Made by a program: the position numbers and the translations under genes
From: Flavobacterium sp. 90
GTDB lineage: Bacteria > Bacteroidota > Bacteroidia > Flavobacteriales > Flavobacteriaceae
Reading direction: 5' to 3'
Assembly (NCBI RefSeq): GCF_004339525.1
Contig: NZ_SMGE01000001.1
Coordinates: 1,736,001 to 1,800,000 of the forward strand
Length of the DNA: 64,000 bases
In this document: one piece after another, positions 36,819 through 45,664 of the stretch
Layout: each line of letters begins with the position of its first letter
Position numbering within the stretch: the stretch's first letter is position 1
The notes under the pieces: generated by a model
What the model saw: the letters and a program-made list of their open reading frames with translations, nothing else
Database searches by the model: none
Told to the model about the DNA's origin: nothing

Positions 36819-37973
36819 ATGAGCGGTATCTACATTCATATTCCTTTTTGCAAACAGGCTTGCAACTATTGCGACTTTCATTTTTCGACTTCGATGAAAA
36901 AGAAAGATGATATGGTTTTGGCTTTAGCCAAAGAAATTGTCATGCGAAAAAATGAGTTTAAGCTTTTCGACTCCGCTCAAAGTGACAATCAAATTGAGAC
37001 TATATATTTTGGAGGAGGAACACCGTCGGTTTTGACGAATGACGAAATAAACTTTTTAATTGATACGGTTTACAGCAATTATAACGTTGTTGAAAATCCG
37101 GAAATAACGCTCGAAGCAAATCCGGATGATTTATCTGCAGAACGAATCCTTGAATTATCAAAAAGCCCTATAAACCGTTTAAGCATTGGAATTCAGTCTT
37201 TTTATGAAGAAGATTTGAAGATGATGAATCGCGCTCATAATTCGGCGGAAGCCATAAAATGTTTGCAAGAAGCGACTAAATACTTTGATAATATTTCGCT
37301 TGATTTAATTTACGGAATTCCCGGATTGACTGACGAAATGTGGAAACAAAATATCGAAACGGCGTTGTCATTTGGCATTCCACATATTTCGAGTTATGCT
37401 TTGACAGTTGAACCCAAAACAGCTTTAAGAAAACTAATTGATACCGGGAAAATTGCTGAGCCACAAGACGAAGTTGCTTCAAATCACTTTATGATTTTGG
37501 TAGAAAAGCTTCAGAAAAATGGTTTTATTCATTATGAATTATCCAATTTCGGAAAAGAAGGTTATTTCTCTAAAAACAATTCGGCGTATTGGTTGGGTAA
37601 AAAATATATCGGAATCGGACCTTCGGCACATAGTTATGATGGCGAGAAAAGAGGCTGGAATATTGCCAATAATTCGCTTTATATAAAATCAATTCAAAAT
37701 GATGAACTTCCAATTGAGACTGAAATTCTAACAATTTCTGATCGTTATAATGAATATATTATGACTGGATTGAGAACCATTTGGGGTGTTTCGCTAGAAA
37801 GAATTGAAACTGAATTTGGTTTGGAATATCTTGATTATCTCAAAAAACAAAGCCAAAAATTCTTGAATGACGAATTGCTTTCGATTGAAAATAACATTCT
37901 AAAACCAACCATAAAAGGAAAATTTCTAACAGATGGAATTGCAAGTGATCTCTTTTACTTAAATTTGGAATAA
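36819..37973 (+). CDS. hemW: Radical SAM heme chaperone HemW
   Basis: The 384-residue protein has IHIPFCKQACNYCDF with the CxxxCxxC cluster at the N-terminus, then IYFGGGTPSVLT, EANPDDL, SIGIQSF, DLIYGIPG and the C-terminal winged region TGLRTIWGVSL. HemW is related to HemN but inserts heme into respiratory proteins. It lacks the extra HemN N-terminus. Residues FDSAQSDN (bases 36966-36987) are encoded by a copy of the dispersed TTCGACTYCGCTCA element, just before the conserved IETIYFGGG. Confidence 0.92.
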   Translation: MSGIYIHIPFCKQACNYCDFHFSTSMKKKDDMVLALAKEIVMRKNEFKLFDSAQSDNQIETIYFGGGTPSVLTNDEINFLIDTVYSNYNVVENPEITLEANPDDLSAERILELSKSPINRLSIGIQSFYEEDLKMMNRAHNSAEAIKCLQEATKYFDNISLDLIYGIPGLTDEMWKQNIETALSFGIPHISSYALTVEPKTALRKLIDTGKIAEPQDEVASNHFMILVEKLQKNGFIHYELSNFGKEGYFSKNNSAYWLGKKYIGIGPSAHSYDGEKRGWNIANNSLYIKSIQNDELPIETEILTISDRYNEYIMTGLRTIWGVSLERIETEFGLEYLDYLKKQSQKFLNDELLSIENNILKPTIKGKFLTDGIASDLFYLNLE

Positions 37974-38065
37974 AGGCTTAACCGCAAGGTTCGCTAAGGT
38001 TTACGCAAAGAACGCTATTTTGTTTTTATTGTAATCTAAAACTTACTTTTAGAACTTTTAAATAC

Positions 38066-38073
38066 TATATTTG
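38066..38073 (+). promoter_or_regulatory. -7 box of the GxxExxY gene, inside the inverted repeat
   Basis: TATATTTG matches TAnnTTTG and lies 26 bp before the ATG. No strong -33 box is seen. It means the bracketed unit carries its own promoter. Confidence 0.5.
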
Positions 38074-38099
38074 AGTCTTAATGTTTATAATTAAAACTC

Positions 38100-38477
38100 A
38101 TGTCAGAAAATGATTTATCACGAATTGTGTTCCATTCAGCTTTGAAGGTTCATCAAACTTTAGGGCCTGGGCTTTTAGAAAGTGCTTACGAAGAGTGCTT
38201 ATTTTACGAGTTAAGAAAATTCGGCTTATTAGTTGAAAAACAAAAGGCTTTACCTTTAATTTACGAAGAAATTAAATTAGATATTGGTTATCGATTAGAT
38301 ATTTTAGTAGAAAATAAATTAATTTTGGAAATAAAAGCAGTCGATTGTTTAAATGAAATACATTTTGCACAACTATTGACTTATTTAAAATTAACAAATT
38401 GCAAATTAGGTTTGTTAATAAATTTCAATGTTTCTTTAATAAAAAACGGAATTAAAAGAGTAGCAAACAATCTTTAA
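38100..38477 (+). CDS. GxxExxY protein (PDDEXK-like fold family)
   Basis: The 125-residue protein carries the namesake motif in GPGLLESAYEECL, followed by FGLLVEKQKALPLIY, LDIGYRLDILVENKLILEIKAVD and AQLLTYLKLTNCKLGLLINF. The D..(V)ENKLILEIKA stretch fits the Asp ... Glu-x-Lys pattern of PDDEXK nucleases, so a nuclease-like fold is plausible, but activity is unproven. It is a soluble protein and the only gene inside the 37-bp inverted repeat, with a promoter of its own. Confidence 0.88.
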   Translation: MSENDLSRIVFHSALKVHQTLGPGLLESAYEECLFYELRKFGLLVEKQKALPLIYEEIKLDIGYRLDILVENKLILEIKAVDCLNEIHFAQLLTYLKLTNCKLGLLINFNVSLIKNGIKRVANNL

Positions 38478-38531
38478 TAAAAGCCTAGCGCCCTTTGCGT
38501 AAACCTTAGCGAACCTTGCGGTTAAATCAAC

Positions 38532-39311
38532 ATGATAGCAAAAATCAACAACTTCGAAATAGACTTATCAAAACCCATTGATATCTCAATTCCATTAACG
38601 AATACAGACGAAAATCCAATTGCTTGGTATATTGAAAAACCAGTTATTGAACCTGTGGTTTTTGGCGATTGGATCGGGAAAGTTTCTGAAGGAAAATCTT
38701 CTACCAATTTCAATAATATCTTTTTTAATCCGCACGGACACGGAACACATACGGAATGTTTAGGGCATATTACGAATGACTTTTATAGCATTAATCAAAC
38801 GTTGAAACAGTTTTTCTTTTTTGCAAAACTGATTACGGTTGAACCTGAAAAGATTGGTGATGATTTGGTGATTACAAAAGAACATATTTCGACTTCGCTC
38901 AATATGACAAAAGATGAAGCTTCGCTAAATGGTGCAAAACCGGAAGCAATTATTATTCGAACACTTCCAAATCAACAAAATAAAAAGTCAAGAAAATACT
39001 CGAATACAAATCCGCCTTATTTATCTGAAGAAGCTGCGATTTTCATCCGCGAAAGCGAAATTCAGCATTTGTTAATCGATTTACCAAGTGTTGACAAAGA
39101 ACATGACGAAGGAAAATTATTGGCTCACAAAGCATTTTGGAATGTAAAAGACACGGTTAATCTAAACGTTGATGCACGTTTAAACGCAACAATTACTGAA
39201 ATGATTTATGTTTCTAACGAAATTCAGAATGGCGATTATATACTAAATTTACAAATCGCTTCGTTTGAAAATGACGCAAGTCCGAGTAAACCTATTTTAT
39301 ATAAAATTTAA
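38532..39311 (+). CDS. Cyclase/arylformamidase-family metal hydrolase
   Basis: The 259-residue protein has NPHGHGTHTECLGH, the metal-binding HxGTHxxxxxH motif of the cyclase family that includes kynurenine formamidase (KynB), and ending strands with IDLPSVDKEHDEGKLLAHKAFW. It is cytosolic. The substrate is unknown and no tryptophan catabolism genes are near. STSLNMT (bases 38888-38909) is encoded by an in-frame copy of the TTCGACTTCGCTCA element. The gene starts 8 bp after the right arm of the GxxExxY inverted repeat. Confidence 0.82.
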   Translation: MIAKINNFEIDLSKPIDISIPLTNTDENPIAWYIEKPVIEPVVFGDWIGKVSEGKSSTNFNNIFFNPHGHGTHTECLGHITNDFYSINQTLKQFFFFAKLITVEPEKIGDDLVITKEHISTSLNMTKDEASLNGAKPEAIIIRTLPNQQNKKSRKYSNTNPPYLSEEAAIFIRESEIQHLLIDLPSVDKEHDEGKLLAHKAFWNVKDTVNLNVDARLNATITEMIYVSNEIQNGDYILNLQIASFENDASPSKPILYKI

Positions 39312-39313
39312 AG

Positions 39314-39401
39314 TTTGCCACGAATTACACAAATTTTCGCGAATTATTTTATTTCTTTAAGCATATAAAAATTGGTGCAAATTTGTGTAATTCGTGGCAA
39401 A
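39314..39401. repeat. Perfect 22-bp inverted repeat (GCCACGAATT family)
   Basis: The arms TTTGCCACGAATTACACAAA... (39314-39335) and its exact complement at 39380-39401 are separated by 44 bp. The family also occurs at 8315-8450. It lies between the cyclase and acetyltransferase genes, ending 14 bp before the next ATG. Confidence 0.75.
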
Positions 39402-39415
39402 AAAACTAATACAAT

Positions 39416-39814
39416 ATGATTACTGTTTCAACTGATAAAGACAAACTTAATGTTCCTTTTATTCAAAATTTCCTAAAGGATATTTATTGGGCTGCGGGAA
39501 GAACTATCGAAGAAGTACAAACTACAATTGATGCTTCTGTTTGTTTTGGAATTTACTTAAATAACAAACAAATTGGCTTTGCACGTGTCATTACAGATTA
39601 TGTAGTTTTTGGATATGTAATGGATGTTTTTATTACTGAAGAACATCGCGGAAAAGGATATTCGTCTATTTTGATTGAAACGATGATGAACGAACCGATT
39701 CTCAAAGACATTAAAATTTGGAGATTAGCAACAAGTGATGCTCATTTTTTATATGAGAAATTTGGTTTTAAACCTTTGGAACATCCGGAGAAAATGATGG
39801 AAAAGAAACTATGA
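39416..39814 (+). CDS. GNAT-family N-acetyltransferase
   Basis: The 132-residue protein has the acetyl-CoA binding pattern VMDVFITEEHRGKGYSSILIETMM (Q/RxxGxG/A variant RGKGYS) and the C-terminal ATSDAHFLYEKFGFKPL common to small GNAT enzymes. The substrate is unknown. The stop overlaps the start of the next gene by four bases, so translation is probably coupled. Confidence 0.87.
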   Translation: MITVSTDKDKLNVPFIQNFLKDIYWAAGRTIEEVQTTIDASVCFGIYLNNKQIGFARVITDYVVFGYVMDVFITEEHRGKGYSSILIETMMNEPILKDIKIWRLATSDAHFLYEKFGFKPLEHPEKMMEKKL

Positions 39815-40161
39815 AAACAATCGTAAAACTTGAAGAATTAGGATTATTTATCCTCGGAATCTATTTATTTAGCTTACTCAATTATCAATGGTGGTGGTTT
39901 TTGGTTTTGATTTTGGCACCCGATCTTTCTATGATTGGTTATGCCTTTGGCAATAAAACCGGCGCCTTTTTATATAACTTATTTCATCATAAAGGGATTG
40001 CCGTTTCTTTATATATAATTGGCTGTTTCTTAAAACTTGAAATCGTTCAGCTTATTGGGATTATATTATTTTCGCATTCGGCAATGGATCGGATTTTTGG
40101 TTATGGGCTGAAATATGAAAAAGGATTTAAATACACGCATTTAGGCGAAATTGGAAAATAA
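39811..40161 (+). CDS. DUF4260-family membrane protein
   Basis: The 116-residue protein has a Trp-rich membrane region (LLNYQWWWFLVLILAPDLSMIGYAFGNKTGAF) and LFHHKGIAVSLYIIGCF, the DUF4260 pattern with three or four helices. Function is unknown. It starts within the stop of the acetyltransferase gene (ATGA overlap). Confidence 0.82.
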   Translation: MKTIVKLEELGLFILGIYLFSLLNYQWWWFLVLILAPDLSMIGYAFGNKTGAFLYNLFHHKGIAVSLYIIGCFLKLEIVQLIGIILFSHSAMDRIFGYGLKYEKGFKYTHLGEIGK

Positions 40162-40170
40162 AAAATTTAT

Positions 40171-40542
40171 ATGAATCTAGAAACGTATTACGAATATTGT
40201 CTTTCGAAAAAAGGCGTTAGCGAACATTTTCCTTTTGATGAAGACACTTTGGTTTTTAAAGTTGGCGGAAAAATGTTTGCTTTATCTTCACTTGCTCAAT
40301 GGGAAAAAAATGAACCTTCGGTGAATTTAAAATGTGATCCGGAACGCGCTCAGGAACTAAGAGCAGAATATGATGAGATAAAACCAGGTTTTCATATGAG
40401 CAAAGTTCATTGGAATACGATTGCTTTAAACGGAAATTTACCGACTGCTTTTATCAAAGAATTGATTGATCACTCGTATGAATTGGTTTTCAAAAGTTTG
40501 ACAAAGAAAATCCAGAATGAAATTATTGAATTAGAAAATTAG
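40171..40542 (+). CDS. MmcQ/YjbR-family protein
   Basis: The 123-residue protein reads YYEYCLSKKGVSEHFPFDEDTLVFKVGGKMFAL, then NLKCDPERAQELR and HMSKVHWNTIAL, the normal order of MmcQ/YjbR proteins (CyaY-like fold, sometimes called DNA-binding). Function is unknown. It lies 9 bp after the DUF4260 gene in a likely small operon. Confidence 0.88.
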   Translation: MNLETYYEYCLSKKGVSEHFPFDEDTLVFKVGGKMFALSSLAQWEKNEPSVNLKCDPERAQELRAEYDEIKPGFHMSKVHWNTIALNGNLPTAFIKELIDHSYELVFKSLTKKIQNEIIELEN

Positions 40543-40612
40543 GCATTACATTTGCAGCGTAAGATATAAACTTAACCACTCAATTAATTTGCAACTTAGC
40601 AACTTATAGAAC

Positions 40613-41320
40613 ATGAAAGAACAATTTAAAAAATTTCTGAACGAAGAACAAGATCCAAAAGCGATTGAAAAAATCACTTCGAAACTCAACGATTTATTGA
40701 TGAAAAACGAAGAAATTGGTTATATCGCGGTTCAAAAAAAACCAGCAATTACTGTTTTTCCAGATAGCATAATCTTAACGAATAAACGTATTATTATTTG
40801 CAAACCTAAAAATTTAGGTCTTTCAATGGATTTTACAGATTATACCTGGGATGATATTGCAAGCACTTTTGTAAAAGAGAATATTTTGGGTTCTGAATTT
40901 TCATTTGGAACTACAACTGACCTGACAATTTCGATTGATTACATTCCGAAAACTCAGGCTAGAAAAATTTATACTTACGCAAAAGAGCAATTAGATTTAT
41001 TAAAAAATCCAATTGTTGCTGAAACTCCAGTCGTAGAAACAGCGCAAGCAGTTGAAGAAGAAGATGATCTTGATGTTGAAGAAGTTGAAACGGAAGAAGT
41101 AACAAATTATGCAGAAATTTTACCTGCAACAACTCCTTACGAAACTTATGAGCCAATTCAGCAACAAAATCCAGCTCCAACCGGAGATCGTAAATTAAGT
41201 GAATTATCTAAAGAAGAACTTTTTGATAAATTACAGAATTACAAAAAATTGCTTGATAATGGTTTAATCATGCAAGGAGAATATGATACTTATAAAAAAG
41301 AAATATTGAGTTACATGTAA
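40613..41320 (+). CDS. PH-domain protein with C-terminal SHOCT motif
   Basis: The 235-residue soluble protein has an N-terminal YokE/bacterial PH-like domain (TVFPDSIILTNKRIIICKPKNLG, TDYTWDDIAST). An acidic linker (EEEDDLDVEEVETEE) follows, then the C-terminal SHOCT helix (KLSELSKEELFDKLQNYKKLLDNGLIMQGEYDTYKKEIL). Such proteins are thought to bind membranes or partners. No specific role is known. The strong hairpin at 41376 ends its transcript. Confidence 0.85.
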   Translation: MKEQFKKFLNEEQDPKAIEKITSKLNDLLMKNEEIGYIAVQKKPAITVFPDSIILTNKRIIICKPKNLGLSMDFTDYTWDDIASTFVKENILGSEFSFGTTTDLTISIDYIPKTQARKIYTYAKEQLDLLKNPIVAETPVVETAQAVEEEDDLDVEEVETEEVTNYAEILPATTPYETYEPIQQQNPAPTGDRKLSELSKEELFDKLQNYKKLLDNGLIMQGEYDTYKKEILSYM

Positions 41321-41375
41321 TTTAGTCGTAAAGTCAAAAGTCGAAAGTCTTAAAGTACTTTATTTATATAAAAAG

Positions 41376-41412
41376 AAAGCCAGAAATAGAAAATTCTATT
41401 CTGGCTTTTTTA
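41376..41412. terminator. Bidirectional terminator between convergent genes
   Basis: AAAGCCAGAAATAGAA (41376-41391) and TTCTATTCTGGCTTT (41394-41408) pair almost fully, followed by T runs. The hairpin is flanked by outer AAAGTCAAAAGTC and GACTTTTGACTTTA words that are themselves inverted. Confidence 0.85.
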
Positions 41413-41455
41413 TTTTAGACAAAAGTCAAAACTTTCAGACTTTTGACTTTAAGAC

Positions 41456-42556
41456 TTATAGAGTCGCTTTTTGCTTTTCTACAAAACTATTGGATTGCAG
41501 TTCCAGTAATTCTTTTGCGTTTTTTCGTTGTAGATCGTAGAGACTTTTATCTTCGGCAATATCAGCGTAAACTTTATCGTGCATTTGAGCACTTGTTTTG
41601 ATTAACAAATCACGTTGATATTTGTTTTGTGCCAAAGTAGCTTTCATCGCTGTTTCGGCTTCTTCTTGTTTAAAATCAAATTCTCCTTTTGGAGATAATA
41701 ATTTTGCTATAATTGGAGATGTTTCAATCGCAAGAAACAACAACATTATAAAAAATGAGGGTAGCCAAGGTAATTTATCCAATGCATTAATACGCGCCAT
41801 TAATCCGTCAAAACCTTCAATAATTGGTTGTGTTTGCGATACTTTTTTGTCTAAATCACTCTGAAGCTGTTTACCTAGTTTTTCTTTCTCGGCAATTTTA
41901 GCTTCGTTTGTCGTTTTTAAAGTTTCAAATTCCTTTAAAGTTGCATCGTGCTTTTCGCGTTTCTCTTTATAAACTGGTCCTTTTCCTAGTTTTTTAGTTC
42001 CTGTCGTTCCTTCGGCTTCTGTAATATAAGTTGAATATAAAGCATTTACTTCTTTTTCTTTCTTCAGAATATCGGCTTTCAAAGCTGCGATCTCAGCTTT
42101 GTTTTTATCTAAATCTGATTTGAAATAATTTCCAACTTGTTTTTTATTCGCCAATTCCATTTCGTTTTTCTCTTTCAACAAAACGGTATTGATTTCTTTT
42201 TCGAAAATTTTAATTTCTAAAGGCTTTGAGATTACGATTGCAATAATAATTGCCAACATAATTCGAGGTGTCGCTTGCAGAAATTCATCCATAAAACGAT
42301 CTCTCTTTTTAATCGTAGAAACGATAAATCGATCCAAATTAAAAATAAGTAAACTCCATACAAATCCAAAAATTAAAGCGGGATAAATAGAATCAAAAAC
42401 AGTAAAAAGCGCATAAGCACTGGCAAGGAAAGCCATAACTGCGGTAAAGAAAACGGTGGCGCCAATACCAACATATTTGGTTTGTTCGCCTTCTGAACAA
42501 CCTTCGAGTAAGTCTCGATCTGTCCCGGAACATAGGATAAAAAATTGTTTTAACAT
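41456..42556 (-). CDS. DUF4407-family membrane protein with coiled coil
   Basis: The 366-residue protein begins FFILCSGTDRDLLEGC and has four membrane helices (about residues 30-125 and 265-285). A long charged coiled coil lies between them (about 130-250, with KNKAEIAALKADILKKEKEVNALY). This is the DUF4407 layout. Function is unknown. A minus-strand -7 box TAAATTTG lies at 42588-42595, 31 bp before the start. Confidence 0.87.
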   Translation of the reverse strand: MLKQFFILCSGTDRDLLEGCSEGEQTKYVGIGATVFFTAVMAFLASAYALFTVFDSIYPALIFGFVWSLLIFNLDRFIVSTIKKRDRFMDEFLQATPRIMLAIIIAIVISKPLEIKIFEKEINTVLLKEKNEMELANKKQVGNYFKSDLDKNKAEIAALKADILKKEKEVNALYSTYITEAEGTTGTKKLGKGPVYKEKREKHDATLKEFETLKTTNEAKIAEKEKLGKQLQSDLDKKVSQTQPIIEGFDGLMARINALDKLPWLPSFFIMLLFLAIETSPIIAKLLSPKGEFDFKQEEAETAMKATLAQNKYQRDLLIKTSAQMHDKVYADIAEDKSLYDLQRKNAKELLELQSNSFVEKQKATL

Positions 42557-42791
42557 GATTGATGATTTTTGATTGTGATTGATACGGCAAATTTAGCGCC
42601 AAAAATTTAATTCTTAGTTAAATAGTTGATTTGTTTTCAGTTGAGCTTATAAAATTTAAGTTTTATTAAATGTTATTTTAACATTAATCTATTTCTAATG
42701 TTGCAGAGGAATCATAACACTATGTTAATTTTTTTCAACTCCTTTAATAACATTAAGGTTCTAGTTTCGCAAGAAATCAAACTAAAACACA

Positions 42792-45602
42792 ATGAAAAAA
42801 ATTTATTTAGTAGTAACATTCATGCTTTTAGCCTTTTCAGGTTATGCTCAAAAAGCCATAATCTCAGGAAAAGTATTAGACATTGATGACAAACTTCCTT
42901 TGCCGGGAGCGATGATTCAGATTGTAGGAGAAAACAAATACACAGTATCAGATTACAATGGTCGTTTTGAGTTACTTAACATCAACGCGGGAACTTATCA
43001 GGTACAAGTAAAATATATAGGATATACAGCAATAACTCAAGAAATCACTGTAGAACAAGGTAAAAATAACGTGATTGATTTTGCGCTTAAAACTTCAGGA
43101 ACAGAACTGAATGAAGTTGTTGTTGGAGACATTTTAAAAGGTCAGGCAAAAGCGTTGAACCAACAAAAAAACAATAAAAACATCGGAAACGTAATCTCAT
43201 CTGATCAAATGGGACGTTTTCCGGATGCTAATGTTGGAGACGCTCTAAAACGTGTTCCGGGAATCACAATGCAAAATGATCAGGGTGAAGCTCGTAACAT
43301 TATTATTAGAGGTCTTGCTCCGTCATTGAACTCGGTAACTTTAAATGGTGACAGAATCCCATCTGCTGAAGGAGATAATAGAAACGTACAAATGGATTTA
43401 ATTCCGTCTGATATGATTTCTACAATCGAAGTCAACAAAACTTTAACTCCAGATATGGATGCTGATGCGATTGGAGGTTCTGTTAATTTAGTAACCAGAG
43501 CAACTCCAAATGGCGAAAGAATCTCTGCAACTCTTGCCGGAGGTTATATGCCAATTCGTGAGCACGGAACTTACACTGCAGGTTTTGTTTACGGAAATCG
43601 CTTTCTGGACAATAAACTTGGTGCGGTTTTCAGCGGATCTTATAATAATGTAGATTACGGATCTGACAACATCGAAAACGAATGGGTAAAAGATGATTTT
43701 GGAAATGAATATCTGCAAGCTTCAGAAATTAGAAAATACGACGTACAACGTATTCGTCGTAGCGGATCTGTAGCGTTAGATTATAAATTTGACGATAACA
43801 ATACCATTTTTGCCAATGCAATTTACAATTGGAGAGATGATCGTGAAAACCGTTTCAGAACGACTTATGATGATATTGAACCTATTTATAATGGTGAAGA
43901 AATCACTGGATTTACAGGTCGTGTAAAACGTCAAACAAAAGGTGGAATTGACAATAATCGCAACAAAAATAGAAGATTAGAAGATCAACGTGTTCAGAAT
44001 TATTCGATTCGTGGAGAACACTTAATCAACTCTAAATTAGATTTAGACTGGTCTGCAAATTATGCAAAAGCCAGAGAATATCGTCCTGAAGAGCGTTATA
44101 TCGAATACCGTCAGAAAGGTCTTGATCTGACAGAAGATTTATCTGATATTAGATTTCCTTTGATTACAACAACGGGAGAATCATTAGACAAATTCAAATT
44201 TCAATCGGTTACTGAAAACACGGATGAAACGAGCGAAAGTGAATTTGGAGCAAAAATTAATATCCGTTTTCCTTTCACCATTATTCCATCTGAAAAAGGA
44301 AGATTACGAACAGGTCTTAGACTTCGTTTGAAAGAAAAAGAAAGAAACAACAACTTCTATTCTTACGAACCAATCAATGACGATATTGCTTTATTATCTG
44401 GCGTTCCAACAAGTTATTATGATGGAAAAAACTTTAATCCGGGAAGCAAATATGTTCCAGGAACTTTTGCATCGGCAAATTTCTTAGGAAGTTTAGATTT
44501 GAATAATACTGCATTATTTGATAAAGCAGCAGATCCTGCAGAATTTTTAGCAGTAAATTATAATGCCAAAGAAAGTATTTATGCTGCTTATGTAAGATGG
44601 GATCAGGATTTTAACGACAAACTATCTATGGTTTTAGGTTTTCGTGTAGAGAATACTCATATCGATTATACCGGAAACAGAGTTTTGGATGAAGAAGAAT
44701 TAGAAAGCCAAATCAACACAACAAATGCCTACACGAATGTAATGCCAAGTCTTTCTTTTCAATATAATGCTACAAAAGATTTAGTTCTAAGAGCTGCTGC
44801 AACAACTGCATTGGCAAGACCAAACTACTATGCATTGGCGCCTTATGTAAATAATATTGCTGCTGACAAAGAAATTAGCGCCGGAAATCCGGATCTTAAC
44901 GCAACTTACTCTTACAACTATGATTTCATGGCTGAGAATTATTTCAAATCTGTTGGTTTAATTTCGGGAGGAGTTTTCTACAAAAGATTAAATGATTTCA
45001 TTTACAATTATAGTGATAATCAATATGACGCTGCAAAATTTGCTGCTGATTTCCCTAACCAAACTAATCCAATTCCTGTTGGTGAAAACTGGTCATTTTT
45101 ACAATCAAGAAATGGAGATAAAGTTGATGTTTACGGATTTGAAGTTGCATTTCAACGTCAATTAGATTTCCTTCCGGGGAAATTCTTAAAAGGATTTGGT
45201 ATCTATTTGAACTATACTTACACAAAATCTAAAGCAAAAGGAATTGCTGACGAAGACGGAAACGAAAGAAATAATATCAGTCTTCCTGGAACAACGCCGC
45301 ATATGTTTAATGGTTCATTGTCTTGGGAAAACAAACGTTTTTCTGCGAGAGTTTCTACGAATTTCACTTCAGATTATTTAGATGAATTGGGTTCTGAATC
45401 TTACAAAGACAGTTATTATGACAAGCAATTTTTCTTAGATGCAAATGCTTCGTTCAAAATTACTCCAAAACTTCGCCTTTTTGCCGAAGCTAACAACTTA
45501 ACAAACCAGCCTTTACGCTACTATCAAGGAGTTGAGGCGCACACCAAACAAGCAGAATACTACCAAGCCAGATATAATTTTGGTTTGAAGCTTGACTTGT
45601 AA
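42792..45602 (+). CDS. TonB-dependent outer-membrane receptor paired with phytase
   Basis: The 936-residue protein has a signal peptide (LLAFSGYAQ), a CarboxypepD_reg domain (about 24-105; KLPLPGAMIQIVGENKYTVSDYNGRFEL), an ELNEVVV link and a plug (GRFPDANVGDALKRVPGITMQ, NIIIRGLAPSLNSVTLNGDRIPS, DADAIGGSVNLVTR). A long barrel ends in a normal C-terminal aromatic-rich strand. The plug text is that of the receptor group next to phytase or similar genes. It probably imports phytate, inositol phosphates or released phosphate complexes. The phytase gene begins 62 bp downstream. Confidence 0.92.
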   Translation: MKKIYLVVTFMLLAFSGYAQKAIISGKVLDIDDKLPLPGAMIQIVGENKYTVSDYNGRFELLNINAGTYQVQVKYIGYTAITQEITVEQGKNNVIDFALKTSGTELNEVVVGDILKGQAKALNQQKNNKNIGNVISSDQMGRFPDANVGDALKRVPGITMQNDQGEARNIIIRGLAPSLNSVTLNGDRIPSAEGDNRNVQMDLIPSDMISTIEVNKTLTPDMDADAIGGSVNLVTRATPNGERISATLAGGYMPIREHGTYTAGFVYGNRFLDNKLGAVFSGSYNNVDYGSDNIENEWVKDDFGNEYLQASEIRKYDVQRIRRSGSVALDYKFDDNNTIFANAIYNWRDDRENRFRTTYDDIEPIYNGEEITGFTGRVKRQTKGGIDNNRNKNRRLEDQRVQNYSIRGEHLINSKLDLDWSANYAKAREYRPEERYIEYRQKGLDLTEDLSDIRFPLITTTGESLDKFKFQSVTENTDETSESEFGAKINIRFPFTIIPSEKGRLRTGLRLRLKEKERNNNFYSYEPINDDIALLSGVPTSYYDGKNFNPGSKYVPGTFASANFLGSLDLNNTALFDKAADPAEFLAVNYNAKESIYAAYVRWDQDFNDKLSMVLGFRVENTHIDYTGNRVLDEEELESQINTTNAYTNVMPSLSFQYNATKDLVLRAAATTALARPNYYALAPYVNNIAADKEISAGNPDLNATYSYNYDFMAENYFKSVGLISGGVFYKRLNDFIYNYSDNQYDAAKFAADFPNQTNPIPVGENWSFLQSRNGDKVDVYGFEVAFQRQLDFLPGKFLKGFGIYLNYTYTKSKAKGIADEDGNERNNISLPGTTPHMFNGSLSWENKRFSARVSTNFTSDYLDELGSESYKDSYYDKQFFLDANASFKITPKLRLFAEANNLTNQPLRYYQGVEAHTKQAEYYQARYNFGLKLDL

Positions 45603-45664
45603 TAACCAATTTATAAAATTCCTAAATTAGGCAGAACTTAACGGTTCTGTCTAATTTTATTAAA

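Larger units (their letters stand above)
37980..38523. repeat. 37-bp inverted repeat pair bracketing the GxxExxY gene
   Basis: The left arm 37980-38016 (AACCGCAAGGTTCGCTAAGG ...) and the right arm 38487-38523 (... TTAGCGAACCTTGCGGTT) are reverse complements with 35 of 37 matches. They enclose exactly one gene with its own promoter, a 544-bp unit that ends 8 bp before the next gene. This resembles a small mobile or formerly mobile cassette. Confidence 0.85.
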
